DNA of 64,000 nt, taken from contig JAEDDN010000005.1 in NCBI GenBank assembly GCA_016298065.1, positions 1 to 64,000 on the forward strand. Direction: 5' to 3'. The first letter of the stretch is position 1. Every line of letters starts with the position of its first letter. The notes under the pieces are model-generated. The model had not been told where the DNA came from, did no database searches, and saw nothing but the letters and a program-made list of their open reading frames with translations. The DNA is from Oscillospiraceae bacterium (lineage in GTDB: Bacteria > Bacillota > Clostridia > Oscillospirales > Ruminococcaceae). The translations under genes were made by a program, and so were the position numbers. Shown one piece after another: positions 24,275 through 31,278 of the stretch.

Positions 24275-25729
24275 ATGAACAGCAAAAAGAAAACTATTAT
24301 AATCTCTTTAGCAGTCTTAATAGTGCTTATTATATTTCTTGTAGTATTAAGATTGACCGAAAATAAAGATCCTGACGACACTACGTCGGACGTTTCCTCC
24401 GCAAGCTCAAGCTACTCGCTTATAGAAAAAAACGAGATGTTATTTCAGTCGGCTAAAATCACAAACCAAACCGACACCTTTACCATAGAAGCAGTATATG
24501 AAGAGGACGAAAACGGCACGGCATACTATTCTATCCCCGAGCTTGCAAAGTATAGCCAGCGTTCCTCAAGGCTTAGCAGTATTGTGGGACATTGTTGCAG
24601 TATTTACGGTATGAAAAAGGCAGCGTCAAATCCCGGCGATTTAAGTGAGTACGGTCTTGATAATCCGTCTGCAACCGTAACGGTTAGCTTTGCCGACGGC
24701 GATACAAAAACCATCTCGGTAGGCGACGCAGTATATAATAACTCCGCTTATTACGCTATGGTAGAGGGAGACGCTTGTGTATATACCATTACAACGACAA
24801 TAGCAGAGTATTTTCAGAGAAGCTCGCTTTATTATCTTGAAACTACCGTTACCCCAAGCTTTGAAAGCGACGATACCCCTAATATAAGAAAGCTCACTGT
24901 AACAAGGACTGATTTAAGCTATCCTTTGGTTATAGAGCCGTTTGTTAACCCAAACGCAACCGAGGAAACAAAAAAGCTTCACTCTGCCTTTAAGCTTACA
25001 AGCCCTGTTGAGATTGAGCTTAACTCCGATTACGACTCAAAGCTTATTTATAACCTTTTCGGGCTTGAGGGCGACGAGGTCGCAGGCGTTTTAGTATCTG
25101 ATTTATCTCCTTTCGGACTGGATAACCCGTTTTGCACGATAGAATTAAAGTACGATTCAAGCGTTTTAACACTGCTTGTAGGTAACGAAACCGCTGAGGG
25201 AAGCGGAAAATATTACATTATGGTTGACGGCGAGGATATTGTTTACACTGTTTCCGCTTCGTCGCTAACGGCTCTAAGCTGCAATGCAGAGGACTTAATA
25301 ACAAAATTCCCTGTACTGCCTTATATAAATTCGCTTTCACAGATAGACTTAACCGTTAACGAAAAAAGCTATCAGTATGACCTTACAGTTTCGCAAGACG
25401 AAAACGGCGAGGACGTGCTTAAAGTTTTATGTAACGGCAAGAAGATAGATTCGTCTGAATTTTCTGTGTTTTATCAGCTGTTATTAGACATTGACATCAC
25501 CGGCATTAACTCTGAAGCTGTAACAACCGAGCCTGATATGGAGCTCACCTATCATTACGCTTCTGGCAACACCGAGCAGGTAAGATTTTATAACACAGGC
25601 GAGGAAAGAAAAGCGATTGTCGAAATAAACTCTCAAAGCTCCTTCACGGGAAAGAGCACTTATTTAACAAAGCTCGAACAGGAAGCCGAAAATCTCTTAA
25701 ACGGCAAAAAAGTAGACACCTCGTGGTAA
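24275..25729 (+). CDS. DUF4340-type secreted protein of the ABC system
   Basis: The 484-residue product has one N-terminal transmembrane helix (about residues 7-25) and a long beta-rich exterior part with repeated YGLDNPSATVTV and FGLDNPFCTIEL segments, each followed by a VGD/VGNET turn. This duplicated unit is what I associate with DUF4340 proteins, regularly encoded after a GldG homologue. The AGGAGG site lies inside the previous gene. It is the last gene before a terminator at 25735-25769. Exact role unknown. Confidence 0.8.
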   Translation: MNSKKKTIIISLAVLIVLIIFLVVLRLTENKDPDDTTSDVSSASSSYSLIEKNEMLFQSAKITNQTDTFTIEAVYEEDENGTAYYSIPELAKYSQRSSRLSSIVGHCCSIYGMKKAASNPGDLSEYGLDNPSATVTVSFADGDTKTISVGDAVYNNSAYYAMVEGDACVYTITTTIAEYFQRSSLYYLETTVTPSFESDDTPNIRKLTVTRTDLSYPLVIEPFVNPNATEETKKLHSAFKLTSPVEIELNSDYDSKLIYNLFGLEGDEVAGVLVSDLSPFGLDNPFCTIELKYDSSVLTLLVGNETAEGSGKYYIMVDGEDIVYTVSASSLTALSCNAEDLITKFPVLPYINSLSQIDLTVNEKSYQYDLTVSQDENGEDVLKVLCNGKKIDSSEFSVFYQLLLDIDITGINSEAVTTEPDMELTYHYASGNTEQVRFYNTGEERKAIVEINSQSSFTGKSTYLTKLEQEAENLLNGKKVDTSW

Positions 25730-25734
25730 ATATT

Positions 25735-25769
25735 AAACCTCCGTCCTTTAAAGGCGGAGGTTATTTTTA
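25735..25769 (+). terminator. Terminator of the ABC export operon
   Basis: AACCTCCG (25736-25743), an inner TCCTTTAAAGG loop, CGGAGGTT, then ATTTTTATA. It separates convergent operons. Confidence 0.88.
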
Positions 25770-26357
25770 TACATTTTTATTTACTATGTGCTTTATAAGC
25801 GCTATTACCGATAAAACTGCACACCCCAAGGCAATAAAAGTCTGCCCCAACATAAGCTCTGTAATTACCGAGGTGGGCAAAAACAAGCTAAAGGTTATTA
25901 TACTGCGCTTGCGGTGAGGGTTTATCTTTATAACTGCCGAAAACAATATGTAAAGTCCTGCAAGCAACAGTCCTATAGGCGTAATCCACAACAAAGCTAT
26001 CATTTCGCCGAATATTGTTGCGATACACTTGCCACCCTTAAATTTATAAAATACCGAAAACGCATGCCCCAAAACAGGTGCTGTCATTAAGGCGGTAAAC
26101 CAAAGGCTATCTGTCTCACACCACTTTATCGCCGCAAAAACGGGGATAAACCCCTTAGCCATATCAAGCAAAAGACAGGTAAGCCCCCATTGCCAGCCAC
26201 AGCTTGTAAACACATTTGCGGCTCCGGGATTGCCGTCACCGCTTAAAGTACAGATGTCCTTTTTTAAAAATATAAGCGGTATAAGTCGGCAAAAATGCAC
26301 GCTACCGATAAGATATGCCCCCACTATCAAGGCTATCCATCTAAGAATATTTATCAT
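25767..26357 (-). CDS. plsY: PlsY-like glycerol-3-phosphate acyltransferase
   Basis: The 196-residue, five-helix membrane protein carries the three PlsY loops: SGDGNPGAANVF near residue 38, LDMAKGFIPV near 63 and GHAFSVFYKFKGGKCIAT near 99. PlsY transfers an acyl group from acyl-phosphate to glycerol 3-phosphate, the first step of phospholipid synthesis. Loop 3 reads GGKCIAT where GGKGVAT is usual, and the first loop has an extra aspartate, so this may be a divergent paralogue. Its ATG overlaps the stop of the upstream glycosyltransferase by four bases, which ties the two steps of membrane lipid synthesis together. Confidence 0.82.
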   Translation of the reverse strand: MINILRWIALIVGAYLIGSVHFCRLIPLIFLKKDICTLSGDGNPGAANVFTSCGWQWGLTCLLLDMAKGFIPVFAAIKWCETDSLWFTALMTAPVLGHAFSVFYKFKGGKCIATIFGEMIALLWITPIGLLLAGLYILFSAVIKINPHRKRSIITFSLFLPTSVITELMLGQTFIALGCAVLSVIALIKHIVNKNV

Positions 26358-27463
26358 AAGCTTTCCTCTATCTTTTTAAGAATTTGGTAAGCGGAATCAT
26401 TGGGGATAGTTTTTTGCTGATTGTTTTTCATTTTTTCGGCTACTTTCGGGTTGCTTGCAAGGTAATGCGCCTTTTTAACGGCGTCGGTTGTGTTTCTGGC
26501 AAAAAGCGACAGCTTATTTTTAGCAAAATATTCGGCGTTTTTGCTCTCACAGCCGGCAAACAACTCCAAATGCACCATAGGAGCGGTGCAGACCGCAATT
26601 TCGGTACTCGAAAGTCCGCCCGGTTTTGTTATTACTGCGTCGGCGGCTTTCATATAAAGGTTTACCTTTTCGGTAAAGCCCAGAACCTTTATTTTGTCGT
26701 TACCTGAATATCGGCTTTGAAGATTTGCTTTAATCTTTAGGTTCCTTCCTGTTATAATATATGCCTGATAGTCGCCTTTTTCTCTTTTTACAAGCTCGCT
26801 GCAAATCTCTGAGATTTTACTACAGCCCACTCCGCCCGACATTATAAGGTATACCTTTTTATCTTGCGGGATATCAAGCGCTTCTCGTGCCGCATATTTA
26901 TCAGGGCTGTTTGCAAATTTATCCCCAACAGGTATGCCCGTCTCGAAGATTTTATCTTTGTCTACGCCCTTTTTTATCATCTGCGGTTTTATGGTAAGCT
27001 TCGGCACAAAATATCCGTCTATTTTGGCTTCGCAGAAAAACGGTATGCTTACATAATCGGTCAAAACGCCGTAACTTTTTACCTGTGATATACCTTTTTG
27101 ACGCAGAGCAAAAAGTGCCTCCATACCGTAAAGATGTGTGGAGATTACTGCGTCAAAGCCCTCTTTTTGAATGTACTCGCCCAGACGTTTTGCGTAAAGC
27201 GAATTTGCATAATATACGGGTGATCGCAGGTTTGTTTTGTCGTAAAGCTCGCCGATTTTGTAAACTGCGCCAAAAAGCTTAGGCGCTGTTTTAATTGTGT
27301 TATTATAAAGGTCGGCTACAATATTTTTTGCCGTATCCCCGCCAAAGCCTACAGGGTCTGCAATTACCGCTTCCATATTAAGTTCTCTTGCTTTATTAAA
27401 AAGTGCTTTTGCGGCGCTGTTATGTCCCTCGCCTGTGCTGCAACTTAAAATTAGGATTTTCAT
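26354..27463 (-). CDS. MGDG synthase/UgtP-like glycosyltransferase
   Basis: The 369-residue GT28-type enzyme starts MKILILSCSTGEGHNSAAKAL, the acceptor-domain signature of diacylglycerol glucosyl- or galactosyltransferases (GxGHN). It has GVLTDYVSIPFFCE, GIPVGDKF and the C-terminal nucleotide-sugar site VITKPGGLSSTEI. Such enzymes make mono- or diglycosyl-diacylglycerol, a membrane lipid and lipoteichoic acid anchor. Coupling to plsY supports a lipid acceptor; the sugar donor is not decided. A possible promoter lies at 27513-27541. Confidence 0.9.
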   Translation of the reverse strand: MKILILSCSTGEGHNSAAKALFNKARELNMEAVIADPVGFGGDTAKNIVADLYNNTIKTAPKLFGAVYKIGELYDKTNLRSPVYYANSLYAKRLGEYIQKEGFDAVISTHLYGMEALFALRQKGISQVKSYGVLTDYVSIPFFCEAKIDGYFVPKLTIKPQMIKKGVDKDKIFETGIPVGDKFANSPDKYAAREALDIPQDKKVYLIMSGGVGCSKISEICSELVKREKGDYQAYIITGRNLKIKANLQSRYSGNDKIKVLGFTEKVNLYMKAADAVITKPGGLSSTEIAVCTAPMVHLELFAGCESKNAEYFAKNKLSLFARNTTDAVKKAHYLASNPKVAEKMKNNQQKTIPNDSAYQILKKIEESL

Positions 27464-27512
27464 ACTTATTCATTCTTTCGGGTTTGTTGTTTTGATGTAT
27501 ATCTACTTAATA

Positions 27513-27541
27513 AGTATAATATAAAAGCTTCTTGTTTTCCA
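27513..27541 (-). promoter_or_regulatory. Possible promoter of the glycosyltransferase-plsY operon
   Basis: On the minus strand TGGAAA, 17-bp spacer, TATACT. The -35 element matches consensus at only four of six positions. Confidence 0.45.
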
Positions 27542-27695
27542 GTATATTTATACTTTTATGTCGATATGTGTAAATTTAACTTTAAAAAGGGCGGATTTTT
27601 AAAAACTATTTGTATAAATGTTCATTATTATAACTTTTCGTATCAATAATATGGCAACTCTGCTTTCCCTTTATTGTCATTCCCACTTTTCCGTC

Positions 27696-27931
27696 CTGTC
27701 ATTCTGAGCGCAGCGAAGAATCTTAGGCGCCCTTGTGTAAAGGGAGCTGTCAGCGCAAGCTGACTGAGGGATTGTTTTTTAACTTTTTCGCTTAACTTTT
27801 AACTTTGTCGATAAGGATAAGTTTACAATCCCTCCGAGTTTGCCCAAAGGCAAACCCACCTCCCTTTGCGCAAGGGAGGCAAAAGTACCACTAACCTAAG
27901 TTTGTGGACATTCTTAGCTATCGCTAAGAAT
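27696..27931 (+). repeat. 236-bp repeat, copy 1 (modules A-B-C-D)
   Basis: It is identical base for base with 28155-28390. Modules in order: A, TCATTCTGAGCGCAGCGAAG plus AATCTT; B, a GGGAGCTGTCAGC...GCTGAC hairpin followed by TGAGGGATTGTT; C, ACAATCCCTCCGAG with a TTTGCC/GGCAAA hairpin and CTCCCTTTGCGCAAGGGAG; D, ATTCTTAGC/GCTAAGAAT hairpin. B and C are inverted versions of one frame (AAGGGAG...AGGGATTGT) carrying different inner hairpins. The family recurs at 37.3-37.7, 56.0 and 63.7 kb. Confidence 0.95.
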
Positions 27932-27980
27932 TTAGGTTGATTACACAAGGGAGTCAATTTTTGCGATAACCTAATTCCTA

Positions 27981-28014
27981 CAAGATTCTTCGTCGCTTTG
28001 CTCCTCAGAATGAC
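27981..28014 (-). repeat. Module A' (variant of A, inverted)
   Basis: On the minus strand it reads TCATTCTGAGGAG...CGACGAAGAATC. The same variant, with GGAG replacing GCGC, occurs in the opposite relative orientation at 37391-37425. Confidence 0.75.
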
Positions 28015-28093
28015 AAAGGGGGTGGCACTCCTCTTAAATGACAAAAGGGTGGGAAGCCCTATTAAGTGACAATGAGGGTAAGCACTCCTATTT
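28010..28093 (+). repeat. Three tandem 28-bp units
   Basis: Units start at 28010, 28038 and 28066 and share RTGACAAwrrGGGTrrsAmsYCCTmTTAA. Each is 28 bp with no spacer; identity between units is roughly two thirds. A related 29-bp unit is present, inverted, in the 37.3-kb copy of the locus. Confidence 0.75.
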
Positions 28094-28154
28094 CCCCTTC
28101 CTGTTATTCGCCATTTCCCCTCAACCTGTCATTCTGCCCTCTACTTTCCTCTCT

Positions 28155-28390
28155 CTGTCATTCTGAGCGCAGCGAAGAATCTTAGGCGCCCTTGTGTAAA
28201 GGGAGCTGTCAGCGCAAGCTGACTGAGGGATTGTTTTTTAACTTTTTCGCTTAACTTTTAACTTTGTCGATAAGGATAAGTTTACAATCCCTCCGAGTTT
28301 GCCCAAAGGCAAACCCACCTCCCTTTGCGCAAGGGAGGCAAAAGTACCACTAACCTAAGTTTGTGGACATTCTTAGCTATCGCTAAGAAT
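28155..28390 (+). repeat. 236-bp repeat, copy 2
   Basis: It is identical to 27696-27931, offset 459 bp. It is preceded by a 29-bp unit TTCTGCCCTCTACTTTCCTC... ending GTCA that matches the units at 63675-63732. The absence of any difference points to a recent duplication or ongoing conversion. Confidence 0.95.
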
Positions 28391-28545
28391 CTTAGGCTGA
28401 CTTGTACAAGCAAAGCGATTTTATAATACAAATAGTTATAATTTCTATGGTTTATACATATAGCACTACAAAAACACACAACATTAAGTTATAATACTTA
28501 TAAAATATACTTAAAGTATTAAATTTCATCTCTACTCGTAAACAA

Positions 28546-28582
28546 AAAAGGCTGTTCTTAAAAATTAAGAACAGCCTTTTAA
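28546..28582 (-). terminator. Terminator of the thrS-DUF2752 transcript
   Basis: AAAAGGCTGTTCTTA, AAAAT, TAAGAACAGCCTTTT: a 15-bp stem. On the minus strand it is followed by TTTTTTG. It lies just after the DUF2752 stop codon. Confidence 0.9.
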
Positions 28583-28591
28583 TATAAATCT

Positions 28592-29008
28592 TTAAACATT
28601 TATCCCTACAAAGCGCAAGACAGTTTGTGTAAAGCTAAACCAAACGGCGTCTGAATTTACATTCATAGGCGCAGTCGAAGGGAAAAGCAAAAACATTCTC
28701 ACCGCATAAACGCTCAGATAACAGGCGACAACGGTTATTATAAGCATTTTCTTTATGCGCTTTGACTTAATCGGTCTGCCGAAGCGTATTATCACAAAAA
28801 ACGCCATCATCACCGAAAACCAAAAAAGCGGGTGCCAATAAAAAGCGTCTATCACATTTAAGTTTACGGCATTTATAACAGCTCTGGTAGTACCGCAAAA
28901 AAAGCACGGAATACCTAAAAACTTTTTAAAAGCGCAGTCAATATCCAAAAACAATACTGCACATATCATCAGCGCTATAGCGATAAGCCATTTCAGAAAG
29001 TTTTTCAT
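28592..29008 (-). CDS. DUF2752 family membrane protein
   Basis: The 138-residue protein has three to four transmembrane helices and the DUF2752 signature GIPCFFCGTTRA near residue 32 (two cysteines then Gly-Thr-Thr-Arg), followed by DAFYWHPLFW. The family has no assigned function that I know of. The AAGGACC site precedes the ATG. It follows thrS by 18 bp and precedes a terminator, so it is co-transcribed with thrS, although a functional link is not obvious. Confidence 0.85.
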   Translation of the reverse strand: MKNFLKWLIAIALMICAVLFLDIDCAFKKFLGIPCFFCGTTRAVINAVNLNVIDAFYWHPLFWFSVMMAFFVIIRFGRPIKSKRIKKMLIITVVACYLSVYAVRMFLLFPSTAPMNVNSDAVWFSFTQTVLRFVGINV

Positions 29009-29026
29009 TTTTTTAGGTCCTTATTT

Positions 29027-30967
29027 TTACAGAGCCTTTGTGTCGATTTCCTCTTTAAGCATTGCAAGAAGCTCGTCTACGCTCTTAGCTCCCAAGTCGC
29101 CGAGCTTTCTTGAACGCACGCTTACAACGCCTGCTTCAATATCCTTATCGCCGATAACAAGCATATAAGGCACTTTCTCAAGCTGTGCTTCACGGATTTT
29201 ATAGCCGACCTTTTCGCTTCGGTCGTCCATTTCACAGCGTATACCTGCGCTTTCAAGCTTTTTCATAACTTCATAGCTGTAGTCAGCGTGTCTGTCGGCA
29301 ATCGGTAAAAGCTTTACCTGTGTAGGCGAGAGCCACAACGGGAATGCTCCTGCGTATTTTTCTATAAGCAAGGCGAGCGTTCTCTCGTAACAGCCGATAG
29401 AGGTTCTGTGAATGATATAAGGATTCTTTTTACTGCCGTCCTTATCCGTATATTCCATACCGAATTTTTCGGCGATCATCGGGTCAATTTGAATTGTTAT
29501 GAGGGTATCTTCCTTACCGAATACGTTTTTAATCTGAATGTCAAGCTTCGGGCCGTAGAAAGCGGCTTCGCCGATACCGATTTTATAGTTAAGATTTAAG
29601 TCGTCGAGTATTCTCTTCATCATACCCTGAGCCTCTTGCCATTGTTCGTCGGTGCCCGTGTATTTTTCACGATTATCCGGATCCCATTGTGAGAATCTAT
29701 AGGAAACGTCCTCGTAAAGACCTACGGTTTTAAGCATAAATATAGCAAGCTCCAAGCAGTTTTTAAACTCTTCTTCAAGCTGTTCGGGAGTACACATAAG
29801 GTGTCCTTCCGAGATTGTAAACTGTCTTACACGGATAAGGCCGTGCATTTCTCCGCTTGCCTCGTTTCTGAAAAGAGTTGAGGTTTCGTTATAGCGAAGA
29901 GGCAAATCACGATATGAACGTGGGCGGTTTAAATATGCCTGATACTGAAACGGACAGGTCATCGGGCGAAGTGCATATACTTCCTTATCTTTTTCGGGGT
30001 CGCCCAAAATAAACATACCGTCCTGATAGTGATCCCAGTGTCCCGAAATTTTATAAAGATCCGACTTTGCCATATACGGCGTTTTGGTTAAAAGCCAGCC
30101 ACGCTTTTGCTCCTCGTCCTCAACAAAACGCTGCAAAAGCTGGATTACTCTGGCTCCCTTTGGCAAAAGTATCGGCAAGCCCTGGCCTATATAATCTACT
30201 GTTGTGAAAAATCCTAATTCTCGTCCGAGCTTATTGTGGTCTCTTAATTTTGCTTCTTCGAGCTTTGTAAGGTGTTCTTCGAGCGCAGAAGCCTTGGGGA
30301 ACGCTGTAGCGTAAATTCTGCAAAGCATTTTATTTTTCTCGTCGCCTCTCCAATATGCGCCGGTAACAGAAGTAAGCTTAAACGCTTTTATCGGCGACAC
30401 ATTTAAAAGGTGTGGACCTGCGCACAAATCCACAAAGTCGCCCTGCTTATAAAAGCTTATCGGCTCGTTTTTGCCTGCGTGTTCCTTTATAAGCTCAACC
30501 TTATAGCTTTCGTTTCTTTGCTCCATAAGCTTTATGGCCTCAGTCTCGTCAAGCTCAAATTTATTAAGCTCTAAGCCTTGCTTTACTATCTTTTTCATCT
30601 GAGCTTCAATTTCTGTAAGCTGTTCGGGAGTAAACGGCTTTTCAACGTCAAAATCATAATAAAAGCCACCATCTATAGCAGGGCCTATTGCAAGCTTTGC
30701 GTCAGGATATAATTCCTTTACTGCCTGTGCCAAAACGTGCGAAGCGGTATGCCAAAAGGTCTTTTTACCGTCCTCGTCATCAAAGGTGAGGATATTTACC
30801 TCACAGTCGCTCTCAAGCGTAGTTCTAAGGTCGCAAACCTTGCCGTCAATACTGCAGCAACAAGCGGATTTATAAAGACCTGCTCCCAAATCCTTTGCTA
30901 TTTCCGCTACTGAAATGCCGCTTTCATATTCTTTAACAACATTTCCTTTAAGCGTTACTTTAATCAT
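29027..30967 (-). CDS. thrS: Threonyl-tRNA synthetase
   Basis: The 646-residue enzyme has an N-terminal TGS domain (residues 1-62), the editing domain with HTASHVLAQAVKELYP near residue 74 and CAGPHLLN near 183, the class II core with MTCPFQYQAYL (zinc cysteine), RSYRDLPLRYNETSTLFRNE (motif 2) and the C-terminal anticodon domain (LLPIADRHADYS onward). It charges tRNA-Thr and clears mischarged Ser-tRNA-Thr. AAAGGAGAG precedes the ATG. The leader contains a T-box, so expression should rise when tRNA-Thr is uncharged. Confidence 0.97.
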   Translation of the reverse strand: MIKVTLKGNVVKEYESGISVAEIAKDLGAGLYKSACCCSIDGKVCDLRTTLESDCEVNILTFDDEDGKKTFWHTASHVLAQAVKELYPDAKLAIGPAIDGGFYYDFDVEKPFTPEQLTEIEAQMKKIVKQGLELNKFELDETEAIKLMEQRNESYKVELIKEHAGKNEPISFYKQGDFVDLCAGPHLLNVSPIKAFKLTSVTGAYWRGDEKNKMLCRIYATAFPKASALEEHLTKLEEAKLRDHNKLGRELGFFTTVDYIGQGLPILLPKGARVIQLLQRFVEDEEQKRGWLLTKTPYMAKSDLYKISGHWDHYQDGMFILGDPEKDKEVYALRPMTCPFQYQAYLNRPRSYRDLPLRYNETSTLFRNEASGEMHGLIRVRQFTISEGHLMCTPEQLEEEFKNCLELAIFMLKTVGLYEDVSYRFSQWDPDNREKYTGTDEQWQEAQGMMKRILDDLNLNYKIGIGEAAFYGPKLDIQIKNVFGKEDTLITIQIDPMIAEKFGMEYTDKDGSKKNPYIIHRTSIGCYERTLALLIEKYAGAFPLWLSPTQVKLLPIADRHADYSYEVMKKLESAGIRCEMDDRSEKVGYKIREAQLEKVPYMLVIGDKDIEAGVVSVRSRKLGDLGAKSVDELLAMLKEEIDTKAL

Positions 30968-30995
30968 AAGTCTCTCTCCTTTTTAAAAAACAAAA

Positions 30996-31235
30996 ACACT
31001 CCATCCCATCATAAAGGGATGAAGTGTAATAACTCCACGGTTCCACCCAAATTGCATACCGTTAAGGTATACCTCTCAGTTTGGGATATGATAACGGTTC
31101 CCTCTCCGTTGCGGTTTTACGCACTCTCAAAGGTGGTAGCTTCTCTTACATACAGCATAACGCTTTCAGCAAAATGCGTTACTCTCTTTAGCGGTAATCA
31201 TTAAAGAGAAACCGTCCTTATCACAGATTTACATT
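30996..31235 (-). promoter_or_regulatory. T-box riboswitch of thrS
   Basis: On the minus strand the leader shows AAAGAGAGTA (stem I base), a distal GCTG motif, GAAGCTACC with ACC (bases 31135-31137, a Thr codon) followed by ACCTTTGAG, then the T-box GGGTGGAACCGTGG (31035-31048) and a terminator with ACTTCATCCC / GGGATGGAGT and TTTTTGTTTTTT (about 30985-31027). The bulge TGGA predicts a tRNA ending UCCA. Confidence 0.95.
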
Positions 31236-31241
31236 AAAAAC

Positions 31242-31270
31242 ATAGTATCACTTTTTTAAATCAGTGTCAA
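31242..31270 (-). promoter_or_regulatory. Sigma-A promoter of thrS
   Basis: On the minus strand TTGACA (31270-31265), 17-bp spacer, TACTAT (31247-31242). It starts nine bases after the typA stop codon, so typA and thrS are separate transcripts, possibly with read-through. Confidence 0.88.
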
Positions 31271-31278
31271 GCAAAACC

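Larger units (their letters stand above)
27604..28437. other. Non-coding mosaic repeat locus bounded by a 12-bp inverted repeat
   Basis: No gene is supported between 27464 and 28591. Two 65-73-codon open frames on the minus strand are translations of the repeat and share a near-identical C-terminus for that reason. AACTATTTGTAT at 27604-27615 is repeated inverted as ATACAAATAGTT at 28426-28437, flanking the tandem repeats listed below. Whether these 12-bp ends are real terminal repeats of a miniature element or chance in AT-rich DNA is open. Confidence 0.6.

Noticed and set aside
25723-25917. Plus-strand frame starting at the end of the DUF4340 gene
   Set aside because: It contains the terminator stem and lies antisense to plsY.
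27696-28390. CRISPR array
   Set aside because: Direct repeats are far too long, units of 28-29 bp are contiguous without spacers, and no cas genes are near.
27823-28479. Two small minus-strand frames with near-identical C-termini
   Set aside because: They translate the 236-bp repeat and share sequence only for that reason; no ribosome binding site.
31019-31204. 61-codon plus-strand frame upstream of thrS
   Set aside because: It lies wholly antisense to the thrS T-box leader.
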